Shown piece after piece: positions 50,716 to 62,439 of a stretch of 64,000 nucleotides of DNA. This stretch comes from Prosthecomicrobium sp. N25. Lineage in GTDB: Bacteria; Pseudomonadota; Alphaproteobacteria; Rhizobiales; Ancalomicrobiaceae. The stretch's first letter is position 1. Each line of letters opens with the position of its first letter. The position numbers and the translations under genes were made by a program. Under the pieces are notes generated by a model. That model saw only the letters and a program-made list of their open reading frames with translations, was not told where the DNA came from and ran no database searches. The stretch covers positions 779,418-843,417 of the forward strand of contig NZ_JBBCAT010000001.1 of the NCBI RefSeq assembly GCF_037203705.1. Direction: 5' to 3'.

Positions 50716-50926
50716 GGTCGCCCGGTGCGCTCCAGTTGTTCAACTGGACTATGCGGGAACGGCCTTAAGCCCGCGTAAGGGGACGTGGTCAAACGGTCCT
50801 TAAGGCGAAACCTCGCATTCGACTCGAAGTCGCGGCCGAGCTTGCACGCGGCCGGCGGTCGCGCGAGTCTGCCGGAACCGTGAATCGCCGGCCGGCCGCC
50901 CGCGCCGGATCCGCCCGAGGGCCCGC

Positions 50927-51838
50927 ATGAGACGTCTGCCGCTCCCCGTTCTCGCCGCCGCGCTCCTCTGGTCCGCGCCGCTCGCCGCCCAGTCGACCGG
51001 GGAGGAGGGGCAGTCCGAGATCGCCCGCGCCCGCGCCGAGCTTCCCAAGGACGCCGCCAAGGTCCTGTTCGGCGCCCAGACCCGGCCCGCCCCGTTGCCC
51101 GCCCGCTCCATCGGCGCCTATGCGCGCGGCTGCCTCGCCGGCGGCGTCGCGCTGCCCGTGAACGGCGCCGCTTGGCAGGTCATGCGCCTGTCGCGCAACC
51201 GAAACTGGGGCCACCCGGCGCTGATCGCCTACCTGGAGCGATTCGCCGTCGCCGCCCGCAAGGAGGGCTGGCCCGGCCTCCTCGTCGGCGACATGTCCCA
51301 GCCCCGCGGCGGCCCCATGCTGACCGGCCACGCCAGCCACCAGATCGGCCTCGACGCCGACGTCTGGCTCCGCCCCATGCCGGACCGCGAGTACGCGCCG
51401 GAGGAGCGCGAGTCGGTGAGCGCCATCTCCATGCTGAAGTCCGGCACCCGCGAGATCGACCCGGCGATCTGGACGGAGGCCCACGCCCGCCTGATCCGCC
51501 GCGCCGCCTCCGATCCCGAGGTGGCCCGCATCTTCGTGCATCCGGCGATCAAGAAGGCCCTGTGCGACTGGAGGCCCGCCGGCGAAGGCTCTCGCGCCTG
51601 GCTCACCAAGGTCCGCCCCTGGTACGGCCACAACTACCATTTCCACGTCCGCCTAGCCTGTCCGGCCGGCGCCGACTGCAAGGACCAGGACCCGCCGCCG
51701 ACCGGCGACGGCTGCGGCGCGGATCTCGCCTGGTGGCTCGGGCCCGAGCCCTGGAAGCCCTCGCCCCCGAGCCCGCCGAAGCCGCCTCTCAGGCTGGCCG
51801 ATCTCCCCGAGGCCTGCGCCCAGGTGCTGGCGAAATAG
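50927..51838 (+). CDS. mepA: Penicillin-insensitive murein endopeptidase
   Basis: The 303-residue protein has a signal peptide (LPVLAAALLWSAPLAAQS) and the MepA zinc-binding motifs: MLTGHASHQIGLDADVWLRP and WYGHNYHFHVRLACP. It cleaves D-Ala-meso-diaminopimelate cross-links in peptidoglycan. Family features are complete and the protein has a normal length. Confidence 0.92.
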   Translation: MRRLPLPVLAAALLWSAPLAAQSTGEEGQSEIARARAELPKDAAKVLFGAQTRPAPLPARSIGAYARGCLAGGVALPVNGAAWQVMRLSRNRNWGHPALIAYLERFAVAARKEGWPGLLVGDMSQPRGGPMLTGHASHQIGLDADVWLRPMPDREYAPEERESVSAISMLKSGTREIDPAIWTEAHARLIRRAASDPEVARIFVHPAIKKALCDWRPAGEGSRAWLTKVRPWYGHNYHFHVRLACPAGADCKDQDPPPTGDGCGADLAWWLGPEPWKPSPPSPPKPPLRLADLPEACAQVLAK

Positions 51839-51863
51839 TCGCCGGAGGGGTCGGCGCGCCGCC

Positions 51864-52388
51864 TCACTTGCCGGCGCCGATCGTGCCTTCGTAGGAGGTC
51901 TGGCCGGACAGCTTGTCCATCAGCGCGAGCAGCACGCCCGTGATCACGAACACGAGGTGGATGATGGTCATCCACATGATCTCGCGCTCGGTGAATTTGG
52001 GCAGGCCCATGAACACCTTGAGGAGGTGGATCCCCGAGATCGCCACCATGGAGGCGATCAGCTTCATCTTGAGGGCGCCGAAGTCGACCTTCCCGTGCCA
52101 GTCCGGCCGGTCCTCGTGGTCGCCGATGTCGAACTTGGAGACGAAGTTCTCGTAGCCGGAGAAGATCACGATCAGCAGCAGGTTTCCGGCGAGCGACAGG
52201 TCGATGAGCGTCAGCACGCCGAGGACGACGTCCGATTCGCCCGCCGAGAAGACGGTCAGGACGAAATGGACGAGTTCCTGAACGAACTTGACGAGGAGGC
52301 CCGCCAGGGCGAGCACGAGCCCGACATAGAAGGGGGCGAGCAGCCAGCGGCTGGCGAAGAGGCCGCGTTCCAGATTCCGTTCGATCAT
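51864..52388 (-). CDS. UPF0114 (YqhA-like) membrane protein
   Basis: The 174-residue protein has an N-terminal ERNLERGLFASRWLLAPFYV, four hydrophobic helices and the family segments SLAGNLLLIVIFSGYENFVS and GALKMKLIASMVAISGIHLL. The function of the family is unknown. The ATG at 52388 matches the usual start; an upstream start at 52409 is weaker. Confidence 0.88.
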   Translation of the reverse strand: MIERNLERGLFASRWLLAPFYVGLVLALAGLLVKFVQELVHFVLTVFSAGESDVVLGVLTLIDLSLAGNLLLIVIFSGYENFVSKFDIGDHEDRPDWHGKVDFGALKMKLIASMVAISGIHLLKVFMGLPKFTEREIMWMTIIHLVFVITGVLLALMDKLSGQTSYEGTIGAGK

Positions 52389-52480
52389 GGCTCCGTGCGC
52401 CTCCCGCAAAGCACCCCACCTTGCGAATAGCCGCTTCCGTGGCGGAGGCCAAGCCGCAATGCGGACGTGCGGCGACGCGC

Positions 52481-53365
52481 TCAGTCGGGCTCGTGCCGGC
52501 GAAGCCTGTCCAGCCGCGCCATGAACGGCTCGGTCCTGCGCCCGTAGAGCGCCGCGCCGAGGTCGAGCGCCTTGTCGGCGAGCCGACGGCGCCGGGCCGC
52601 GACCGCCTTCGCCAGACGCCGCGCCGGCTGCGGGCCCCCGGCCGCATCGGGGTCGGTGTCCAGGCGGCGGGCGAGCAGCGCGAGGTCGTGCTCGTCGCCG
52701 AGAAGCTCGGCGAGGCGGTCGAGGTCGACCGCGATCCGCTTCGTGGTGGCCGGCGTCCGGCCCTCGACGAGCAGCGTCAGGTGCCAGCGGTCCTTCACGC
52801 GCTTTCGCCAGTCGTGCAGCAGGTCCTCGTCCTCCGCCCCGCCGTCCCGGGCGCGCTTCCAGTCCTTGCGGCCGCGCCGGTACGCGGCCCCGAAGGCGTC
52901 GACCAGGAGCTCGTCGCCCTTCTCGAGCACCGGCAGCGAGGCGGCGTCCGCCTCCGCGATCCTGAGGCAGGCCGCGGCGCGCTCGGTGTCGACCGTCCGC
53001 TCGTGCGCCGCCCGGGCCTCCGCGGCGAGCCGGTCGATCAGGGGGGCGGCGAGCGCCGGGTCCTTCAGCCGGCCCGCCAGGGCGCGCGCGGTCGCGACGG
53101 CGACGTCGGCGTCGCGTGCCTCCGAAAGCAGGTCCGCCGCCTCCTTGAGAACCGCCTTGCGCCGCTTGTGGTCGTCGCCGACCACCGGGCGGAACACGGC
53201 CGCGAGGCTTCGCGCCCGCTTGAGCGTCCGCCGCACCCGGTGGATGCGCCGCTCGGCCTCCTCCACGTCGTCGGCGAGCGTCGCCCTGGCGAGGGCGAGC
53301 TCGGCGAGGAGGATCCGCTTCAGCCCGGCGCCGGCCGGCTCAGCCCTGCCCAGACGAAACGACAT
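52481..53365 (-). CDS. CHAD-domain protein
   Basis: The 294-residue protein is helical and rich in His, Arg and Lys, with the CHAD signature near the N-terminus (DDVEEAERRIHRVRRTLKRA, then RSLAAVFRPVVGD) and a second half that repeats it (DLLHDWRKRVKDRWHLTLLV). CHAD domains bind polyphosphate granules. No CYTH domain is attached. Confidence 0.85.
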   Translation of the reverse strand: MSFRLGRAEPAGAGLKRILLAELALARATLADDVEEAERRIHRVRRTLKRARSLAAVFRPVVGDDHKRRKAVLKEAADLLSEARDADVAVATARALAGRLKDPALAAPLIDRLAAEARAAHERTVDTERAAACLRIAEADAASLPVLEKGDELLVDAFGAAYRRGRKDWKRARDGGAEDEDLLHDWRKRVKDRWHLTLLVEGRTPATTKRIAVDLDRLAELLGDEHDLALLARRLDTDPDAAGGPQPARRLAKAVAARRRRLADKALDLGAALYGRRTEPFMARLDRLRRHEPD

Positions 53366-53387
53366 CCCCCCTCCCGCGCGGCTCCGG

Positions 53388-54056
53388 TCAGCCTGCCGTG
53401 ACGCCGACCCCGATCGGGCAGGAGACGCCCGTGCCGCCGATCCCGCAATAGCCGCCCGGATTTTTGGCGAGATACTGCTGATGATAGTCCTCGGCGTAGT
53501 AGAAGGGCGGCGCCGGCGCGACCTCGGTCGTGATCGAACCGTAGCCCTTCGCCTTCAGGGCCTCGCCGTAGGCCGCCTTCGACGCCGCCGCGGCGGCCGC
53601 CTGGGCCTCCGTGGTCGTGTAGATCGCCGACCGGTACTGCGTGCCCACGTCGTTCCCCTGCCGCATGCCCTGGGTCGGGTCGTGGCTCTCCCAGAAGACC
53701 TTGAGCAGGGCCTCGTAGGAGATCTTCGCGGGGTCGTAGACGACCTTGACGACCTCCGTGTGACCGGTCATGCCCGTGCAGGCCTCCCGGTAGGTCGGGT
53801 TCGGGGTGACGCCGCCCTGGTAGCCGACCGCGGTCGTCCAGACGCCGTCGCCGAGCTGCCAGAACTTGCGCTCCGCCCCCCAGAAGCAGCCGAGCGCGAA
53901 ATACGCGACCTCGAGCCCCTCCGGGTAGGGACCGTGCAGCGATCGCCCGTTGACGAAATGCGTCTCGGCGGTCGGGATCGCGGTCGCGCGGCCCGGCAGG
54001 GCGTCAGCGGCGGTCGGCAGGTGCAGCTTCTTGTTGAACATGTCGATCAGGAACAT
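53388..54056 (-). CDS. msrA: Peptide methionine sulfoxide reductase MsrA
   Basis: The 222-residue enzyme reduces methionine-S-sulfoxide in proteins. The catalytic [13 protein letters not shown], then [18 protein letters not shown] and [20 protein letters not shown] are all intact, as is the C-terminal [20 protein letters not shown] that carries resolving cysteines. No export signal is present. Confidence 0.93.
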   Translation of the reverse strand: MFLIDMFNKKLHLPTAADALPGRATAIPTAETHFVNGRSLHGPYPEGLEVAYFALGCFWGAERKFWQLGDGVWTTAVGYQGGVTPNPTYREACTGMTGHTEVVKVVYDPAKISYEALLKVFWESHDPTQGMRQGNDVGTQYRSAIYTTTEAQAAAAAASKAAYGEALKAKGYGSITTEVAPAPPFYYAEDYHQQYLAKNPGGYCGIGGTGVSCPIGVGVTAG

Positions 54057-54170
54057 GGGATCCTCCGGCGGCGGACCCGGGGCCCGCCCTCATGCGCCCA
54101 ATATGGGGCGCGCCGCCCGTCCCGTCAGCCGGGCACAGCCCCGGCCACCGGAATGTGACCGCGCGGCGCG

Positions 54171-54488
54171 TCAGACCACGTAGGCGGCGTCGCGCTTCCG
54201 GCGCGAGCCGAGCGCCACCAGCATCGAGCCGATCACGAGCAGCACCGCCCAGGTCGGCAGGAGCAGGACGAACTGCGCCAGCGTGTCCCAGACGAGCGGA
54301 TGGGTGTACTTGCCGACCGCCGCCTCCGCGGCCTGCAGGCTGGCGGGCGCCAGGTCCGACCACGTCCGCCGGAGCGGCGTCAGCACCGGCCGGCCCGCCG
54401 CGATGGACTTCATCCCGTCGACCACGATCGACGCGACCCCCGCGGCGACCATCCAGAGCCCGACGGTGCGGATCAGGAAGGTGAACAT
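54171..54488 (-). CDS. Small two-helix membrane protein
   Basis: The 105-residue protein has an N-terminal helix (FLIRTVGLWMVAAGVASIVV) and a second helix (LVWDTLAQFVLLLPTWAVLL and onward) near the C-terminus. I do not recognise a family, but the pattern is common among alphaproteobacterial inner-membrane proteins. The ATG at 54488 is preferred over 54527. Confidence 0.65.
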   Translation of the reverse strand: MFTFLIRTVGLWMVAAGVASIVVDGMKSIAAGRPVLTPLRRTWSDLAPASLQAAEAAVGKYTHPLVWDTLAQFVLLLPTWAVLLVIGSMLVALGSRRKRDAAYVV

Positions 54489-54694
54489 CGCTCCGCTCGC
54501 TCCTCGCCGGTCCGGTCGGGGCGACACCGGACCCGGCCCATTTTCGGATATCCGACTCTAGGCGCAAGATCCGCGGGGCGTTAAAAGCCGCCCTCCGACG
54601 CATCTCGATTCCGACTGCCGGGATCGCTAACTTCGACAGATACTTGGTCGCGGTCCCGCCCGCAACGGCGGCAGGGCCGGGGGAGGGGACGCCG

Positions 54695-57028
<2,334 letters not shown>

Positions 57029-57148
57029 GGCGGGGGCCGTTTCGCGGGTCCCCCGCCCTGAACGACACATTCAGGATCGGTGCATCGACGTCTGTGGATA
57101 CTCGATGGCAAGTGCCGGCACGGGCCGGCGTCAGCCGTCGAGGACAGC

Positions 57149-58063
57149 ATGGCAAACTGGAGGACCGAATTCCGCAAGAAGCTCCGCCCTCGGGTGAGCG
57201 CGTCCGATTTCGATGACCTCGAGCACAACTTCGAGTGGGATCGCTCCTTCAAGATCGCGGAAAACCTCGAGATCCGCTACATCCCGTTCAGCGGCTGGAT
57301 GGAGGTCTACGACAAGAAGGAGATCCGTCCCTTCGACGTCAACGTCCGCAGCTATCGTGTCCAGCGGAAGCTGCACTACGATTCCGTCGCCGACGCGGTC
57401 CGGCTCATGCTGAAATACGTAACCGGCCGCACCTTGCTGGCGGCCCTCGGAGACCAGGGCGAAACCGTCCGGGTGTTCCCCTATTTCGACTGGGGCAAGG
57501 ACAACTTCAACGCCACCGCGTCCAAGAACGACCCGGCGGACGGCACTTGGGCCGGCGAGCCCCAGCGCGACTCCGACGGGCATCCGGTCAAGAACGGCTT
57601 TACCGGCACCGGCGTCGGGTCGGATGCCACCGTGCGCATCTCGACCTTCATGTGGGGCGAGCATGGCACCTCCGGCAAGAAGCATCCCGGCAGCACCGCC
57701 GACGAGGTCCTCTTCCACGAACTGGTGCATGCCTACCGCTACATGGACGGGGCCGGCGACCGCCGGAAGGTGACGGCGGGCTACCAGAACGAGGAGGAGT
57801 TCATGGCCGTGGTGGTCACCAACATCTACCTCTCGGAGAAGAAGCAACTGATCCTTCGCGGCGACCACGGCCACGGCGCGCGCTCCATGAGCTCCTCGCA
57901 GTTCCTCGACAACGTCCAGAACATCAACCCGCCGCCGCGCCAGATCCTGGACAGGTTCAAGAGCCGCCAGCCGCGCTTCTATCGCGACCTGGCCGCCATC
58001 CGCGGTCACATCGCGCCGTTCAATCCGATCCGGGTGCACCGGCACGAGGCCGGCTTCATCTGA
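57149..58063 (+). CDS. M91-like zinc metallopeptidase (NleD-type), orphan
   Basis: The 304-residue protein has no signal peptide. A zincin motif HELVHAYRYMDG (H190, E191, H194) is followed about 20 residues later by an acidic NEEEFMAVVVTNIYLSEKK segment (E215-E217) that would supply the third zinc ligand. This layout resembles M91/NleD effectors and related toxin-type proteases. The N-terminal 120 residues (FSGWMEVYDKKEIRPFDVNV) form a beta-rich region with no family match. The ATG at 57149 has only a weak site. It stands alone between maeB and an aminotransferase, with no immunity or secretion gene beside it. Confidence 0.6.
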   Translation: MANWRTEFRKKLRPRVSASDFDDLEHNFEWDRSFKIAENLEIRYIPFSGWMEVYDKKEIRPFDVNVRSYRVQRKLHYDSVADAVRLMLKYVTGRTLLAALGDQGETVRVFPYFDWGKDNFNATASKNDPADGTWAGEPQRDSDGHPVKNGFTGTGVGSDATVRISTFMWGEHGTSGKKHPGSTADEVLFHELVHAYRYMDGAGDRRKVTAGYQNEEEFMAVVVTNIYLSEKKQLILRGDHGHGARSMSSSQFLDNVQNINPPPRQILDRFKSRQPRFYRDLAAIRGHIAPFNPIRVHRHEAGFI

Positions 58064-58143
58064 CCGGCCGGGCCCGGTCCGGGGAAGCGATCCGGCACGG
58101 GTCGTGCTAGGGGAGGGGCCGCACTGGCTGCCCGGACCCGCCC

Positions 58144-59319
58144 ATGACCGCTCCCCTGCCGCTCCCCAATCCCTGGCTCGCCGCCACCGAGGCGCCGCCG
58201 ATCCCGGTGGCGCAAGCTTGGACCGCCGCCTATGACGGCCGCGCCGGCCGGCTCCTGAACCTCAGCCAGGCCGCCCCCGGCGACCCGCCCCCGCCCGCGC
58301 TGCTCGAGCGCCTCGCCGCCGCCGCCGCCGATCCCGCGGTCGCCCGCTACGGGCCGATCGCCGGCGACGCCGCCCTGCGCGACGCGCTCGCCGCCGACAT
58401 CGCCGCGCGCTACGGCGGGACGGTCGGCGCCGACGACATCGTCGTCACCTCCGGCTGCAACCAGGCCTTCTTCATCGCGCTCATGGCAGTCGCCCGCGCC
58501 GGCGACGAGGTCATCCTGCCGGCCCCCTGGTACTTCAATCACAAGATGATGCTCGACATGCTCGGCATCGCCGCCGTGCCACTCGTGCTCGACGCCGCCG
58601 CCGGCTTCGTGCCCGACCCGGCCGCCGCCCGCGCCCTGATCGGCCCCAGGACCCGGGCCATCGCGCTCGTCTCGCCGAACAACCCGACCGGTGCGACCTA
58701 CCCCCCGGCGGTGCTCGACGCCTTCCTGGACCTCGCCGCCGAAACGGGCCTGCACCTCGTCCTGGACGAGACCTACCGCGACTTCCTGCCCCCCGGCCGC
58801 GACCGTCCCCACGGCCTCTTCGCCCGTCCGGACTGGGGCCGCAACCTCGTGCATCTCTACAGCTTCTCCAAGTCCTACGCCGTGCCCGGCCACCGCGTCG
58901 GCGCGCTCGTCGCCGGCCCCGCGTTGATGGGCGAGATGGCCAAGGTTCAGGACTGCATCCAGATCTGCGCCCCGCGCGCCGCCCAGGCTGCGCTCGCCTG
59001 GGCCATCCCGGGCATCGCCCCCTGGCGCGCGAACATGCGCGACCGCATCAACGCGCGGGCGGCGCGTTTCGCGGCCGGCATGGAGCGGCTCGGCCGCTGG
59101 AAGGTCGACCAGATCGGCGCCTACTTCGCCTTCGTGCGCCATCCTTTCGGGCAGGGCTCGGCGGCCGTCGCCGAACGCCTCTGCCGGGAGGCGGGCCTCC
59201 TGGTGCTCCCCGGCGCCTGGTTCGGTCCCGGCGGCGATGCCCATCTGCGCATCGCCTTCGCCAACGTCGAGGATGCCGACATGGACAACATCGTCGATCG
59301 GCTCGCCGGATTGGACTAA
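58144..59319 (+). CDS. Class I/II aminotransferase
   Basis: The 391-residue PLP enzyme shows the fold-type I motifs: NLSQAAPGDPPPPALLERLA, TSGCNQAFFIALMAVARAGD, SPNNPTGATYPPAVLDAFLD and the Lys-bearing LYSFSKSYAVPGHRVGALVA. It is close to aspartate/aromatic aminotransferases; the specific substrate is not clear. The gene is cytosolic and full length. Confidence 0.85.
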   Translation: MTAPLPLPNPWLAATEAPPIPVAQAWTAAYDGRAGRLLNLSQAAPGDPPPPALLERLAAAAADPAVARYGPIAGDAALRDALAADIAARYGGTVGADDIVVTSGCNQAFFIALMAVARAGDEVILPAPWYFNHKMMLDMLGIAAVPLVLDAAAGFVPDPAAARALIGPRTRAIALVSPNNPTGATYPPAVLDAFLDLAAETGLHLVLDETYRDFLPPGRDRPHGLFARPDWGRNLVHLYSFSKSYAVPGHRVGALVAGPALMGEMAKVQDCIQICAPRAAQAALAWAIPGIAPWRANMRDRINARAARFAAGMERLGRWKVDQIGAYFAFVRHPFGQGSAAVAERLCREAGLLVLPGAWFGPGGDAHLRIAFANVEDADMDNIVDRLAGLD

Positions 59320-59375
59320 GACTGGTCCCGGCTCGCAGCCGCCGGGGGGGCACGGCCGCGGACGGGGAGGCCGCC

Positions 59376-60053
59376 TTGTACCGTTTCCTGATCGTCGACG
59401 ATCATCCGCTCTTCCGGGACGCGCTCGAGGGTGCCATCCGCCACGCCTACCCGGACGCCGCGGTCGTCGAGGCGACCACCATCGCCGAGGCCCTGGAGGT
59501 CGCCGCCGACCCGGCCGGCTTCGACCTCGCGCTCCTCGATCTCAGCATGCCGGGCACCACCGGCTTCGACGGCGTCCTGCAGTTCCGCACCCGCTACCCG
59601 CGCCTGCCCGTCGTCGTCGTGTCCGGCCTCGAGGACCCGCGCATCGTCCGCGAGGCGCTCGCCTACGGGGTCTCGGGCTTCATCCCGAAATCCTCGCGCA
59701 AGGCGGAACTCGTCGACGCCATCACGGCCGTGATGAACGGCGGCGTGCATCTCCCCGCCGACCTGGAGCGCGGCGCCTTGCCCCTGCCCGAGCCGCAGGC
59801 GCGCGCGGGCGACCTCGTCCAGCGGCTCAAGTCCCTCACCCCCGCCCAACTCCGCGTCCTGCACATGCTCCGGCAGGGCCTCCTCAACAAGCAGATCGCC
59901 TATGAGCTGCAGGTCGGCGAAACGACCGTGAAGGCGCACGTCTCCGAGATACTCCGCAAACTGGGCGTCGTCTCCCGCACCCAGGCTGTCATAGAGGTCG
60001 CCAAGATCGACTTCGACCAGGTCGCCGAAGGAAGTGCGGACGATCGGTCGTGA
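59376..60053 (+). CDS. LuxR-type response regulator
   Basis: The 225-residue protein has a receiver domain (FLIVDDHPLFRDALEGAIRH, the phospho-acceptor Asp in FDLALLDLSMPGTTGFDG) and a C-terminal LuxR helix-turn-helix (LTPAQLRVLHMLRQGLLNKQ, then IAYELQVGETTVKAHVSEIL). The start is a TTG with GGGGAGG upstream. It is close to the NosP-type sensor and kinase operon and may be its partner, though a gene lies between them. Confidence 0.88.
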   Translation: MYRFLIVDDHPLFRDALEGAIRHAYPDAAVVEATTIAEALEVAADPAGFDLALLDLSMPGTTGFDGVLQFRTRYPRLPVVVVSGLEDPRIVREALAYGVSGFIPKSSRKAELVDAITAVMNGGVHLPADLERGALPLPEPQARAGDLVQRLKSLTPAQLRVLHMLRQGLLNKQIAYELQVGETTVKAHVSEILRKLGVVSRTQAVIEVAKIDFDQVAEGSADDRS

Positions 60054-60056
60054 GCC

Positions 60057-60968
60057 CTAGGACCGGACCCGCACCAGGGATCGGCCCGGCACCAGGTTGA
60101 GCTTGGCGAACCCGTCCTGGACGTCCTGCGGCCAGAACCAGAGCCGGTAGGGCTCCGGGATTGCCATGTAGCCCTCCGGTTCGTGGAGCTCGCGGGTCCG
60201 CACGTCGGCCGCATAGCGGCTGCGCCATTCGAAGCGCTGGGCGGTGGTCAGTTTCTCGCCGGCCTTCAGGCGCCGGGTGATGTCGAAGAGTTTCTCGCAC
60301 ATCCGGTACTCGTAGCCGGTCAGCGACAGCGGATCGGCCCACTGGCCGCGCTTCGCCTCGAAGGCTTCGACGGCCTTCGCGGTGAGGAGGGGATAGTCGA
60401 GTTCCCCGGGGATGTTCGGATAGAGCACGAACGGCGCTGCCTGGCCCGCCTCGACCAGCCCGAGATTGAAGGTGGCGCGCTCGGCGTGGGTCATGGTCGC
60501 GCGCTCCTGCGGACTGTAGTTCGGCGCGATGTAGGCCAGCAGGCGGCCGTAATTGTCGAAGGGGGCCTGCGAGACCCGCACGAAGAGTTTGCGCCGCGAC
60601 CCGTCGGGCCGCGTGAGGCGGCGATCGATTTCCGCCTTGAACCAGTTGCTCGCGGCTTTTCCGTTCGTGAACTGCAGGGTTCCGGCCTGGCCGGTGGAAA
60701 GCTTCGGAAGGATGTAGGCGGCGAAGTCCGGGCTCGCGGGAGCCGATCCGGCACGGAGCCACTCGGCAAGCTGGGAGAACTGTTGATCGACCATCGCGGC
60801 GCCCTCCGCGGTCCGGGCCGTCACCTCCGGCGTGTCGACCGACAGCATGCGGATCGGCATCTCGATCTTCGGCGTGTCGCCGTCGGTCACGTCGACCAGG
60901 GCCTTGCTGCCGATGTCGGGGATGTTGACCCCGGCCGGGGTCCAGAAGACGGCGATCGGATCGGACAT
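60057..60968 (-). CDS. Staphylococcal-nuclease-like protein, orphan
   Basis: The 303-residue protein has an SNase fold with the catalytic residues kept: D29 and D31 (TDGDTPKIEMP), R40, D45-T46-P47-E48 (VDTPE) and R142 (DNYGRLLAY). No signal peptide is present and the C-terminal 120 residues have no recognised domain. It starts with MSDPIA, like the aspzincin-like gene at 45486. SNase-like enzymes cut DNA or RNA near cell damage or as toxins. It lies convergent with the response regulator gene and has no neighbour that suggests its target. Confidence 0.65.
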   Translation of the reverse strand: MSDPIAVFWTPAGVNIPDIGSKALVDVTDGDTPKIEMPIRMLSVDTPEVTARTAEGAAMVDQQFSQLAEWLRAGSAPASPDFAAYILPKLSTGQAGTLQFTNGKAASNWFKAEIDRRLTRPDGSRRKLFVRVSQAPFDNYGRLLAYIAPNYSPQERATMTHAERATFNLGLVEAGQAAPFVLYPNIPGELDYPLLTAKAVEAFEAKRGQWADPLSLTGYEYRMCEKLFDITRRLKAGEKLTTAQRFEWRSRYAADVRTRELHEPEGYMAIPEPYRLWFWPQDVQDGFAKLNLVPGRSLVRVRS

Positions 60969-61044
60969 CGAAGTCTCCCGCTTCGATCGGGGTTTCGACG
61001 GGCCGGATCCTGGACGTCGCAGAAGGCGAATTGATGACGGCTGG

Positions 61045-62439
61045 TTACTGGAGGATGTGGGCCATCAGGGCCCGAAGCTCCGCTGGCTTCACGGGCTTGC
61101 GCATCAGTTCCGCGTTCGCCGCCGCGACCTCGCCCGCGACCGCGTCCGAATAGTCGGCGGTCACCACGACCGCCGGGATGGCGCGGCCGAACCGGCTCCT
61201 CAGCGCCCGGATGGCGTCGAGGCCGGTCCGCCCCTCGTCCAGGTGGTAGTCGGCGAGGATCAGGTCGGGCGCCTGCCCGGCGGCCTCTCCCGCCGCCGTC
61301 ACGGCCGCGACCGAGCCCCCGGCCACCACCCGGCACGACCAGCGCTCGAGCAGCGTCGTCGTCGCCTCGCGCACCGCCTCGTCGTTCTCCACGACCGCGA
61401 CCAGCGCGCCCGAGAGCCCGTAGCCCTGCAGCGACCGCGCCATCAGGGTCTCGAGCGCCACCGGGGCCACCGGCTCGGCGCGCGGCAGGAGCAGCGAGAA
61501 GGTGGTGCCACGCCCGACCGCCGAGTGCAGCGTGAGGTCGTGGCCGAGCGCGCCGACCAGGCGCCGCACGATCGACAGGCCGAGGCCGAGCGCGATCTCG
61601 CCGTCGCCGACCGCCGTGCCGCCCCGGTGGAACTCCTCGAAGATCACCTCGTGGCGTTCCGGCGGAATGCCGCTGCCGGTGTCGACCACGTCGATCCTGA
61701 GCCGGTCCGCGCCGCGCGGCCTGACCCCGACCAGGACCCCGCCCGCCTCCGTGTAGCGGATCGCGTTCGACACCAGGTTCTGCAGGATCCGGCGCAGCAT
61801 CACCGGGTCCGTCACCGCGAAGACCGAGGTCGGCGCGATGACCAGCCGGAGCCCCTTGCGCAGGGCGACCGGCCGGAAGTCGGACTCGAGCGCCGACAGG
61901 ACCTCGGCGACCGCCACGGCCCCGAGATTGGGCACCATCACGCCGGCGTCCAGCTTCGACATGTCGAGAAGCGTCCGCAGCAGCGTCTCGATCGTGCCGA
62001 GCGAGCGGTCGATCTGGCGGACGAGCCGCCCGCCCTCCTCGCCGACCCGCGTCTCGGCGAGAGCCGAGATCGACAGCCGTGCCGCGTTGACGGGCTGCAA
62101 GAGGTCGTGCCCCGCCGCCGCCAGGAAGCGCGTCTTCGACCGGTTCGCCTGCTCGGCCAGGTCCCGCGCGGTCGTCAGTTCGTCGTTGGCGCGTTCGAGC
62201 TTCCGCAGCGTGCGCGTCAGTTCGTCCGTCCGCTCGCGGATCTGGCGCTCCAGCCCGATCGCCGTCTGGAACAGCGAGAAGGCCGAGCCCTGGCTGTCCA
62301 TCGACCGCTCGACCCGGTCTATCAGCACCGAGTTGATCTTCTCGAGCTTGGCGACGCGCGCCTCCAGGACCGCTATGCGCGCGTCCGGGTCCGACGGCTC
62401 GACCCGGTCGAGCCCCGCCAGCTTCCGCCGTTCCGTCAC
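61045..62439 (-). CDS. Hybrid histidine kinase (NahK-like)
   Basis: The 464-residue protein has a long N-terminal coiled coil (about residues 17-95), a HisKA domain with the phospho-acceptor His in RFLAAAGHDLLQPVNAARLS, an ATPase domain (LRRILQNLVSNAIRYTEAGG, IALGLGLSIVRRLVGALG) and a C-terminal receiver with Asp in LILADYHLDEGRTGLDA. No membrane helix or PAS domain is present, so it should receive its signal from a soluble partner. The start GTG overlaps the stop of the FIST gene, so it is co-translated with it. Confidence 0.88.
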   Translation of the reverse strand: MTERRKLAGLDRVEPSDPDARIAVLEARVAKLEKINSVLIDRVERSMDSQGSAFSLFQTAIGLERQIRERTDELTRTLRKLERANDELTTARDLAEQANRSKTRFLAAAGHDLLQPVNAARLSISALAETRVGEEGGRLVRQIDRSLGTIETLLRTLLDMSKLDAGVMVPNLGAVAVAEVLSALESDFRPVALRKGLRLVIAPTSVFAVTDPVMLRRILQNLVSNAIRYTEAGGVLVGVRPRGADRLRIDVVDTGSGIPPERHEVIFEEFHRGGTAVGDGEIALGLGLSIVRRLVGALGHDLTLHSAVGRGTTFSLLLPRAEPVAPVALETLMARSLQGYGLSGALVAVVENDEAVREATTTLLERWSCRVVAGGSVAAVTAAGEAAGQAPDLILADYHLDEGRTGLDAIRALRSRFGRAIPAVVVTADYSDAVAGEVAAANAELMRKPVKPAELRALMAHILQ

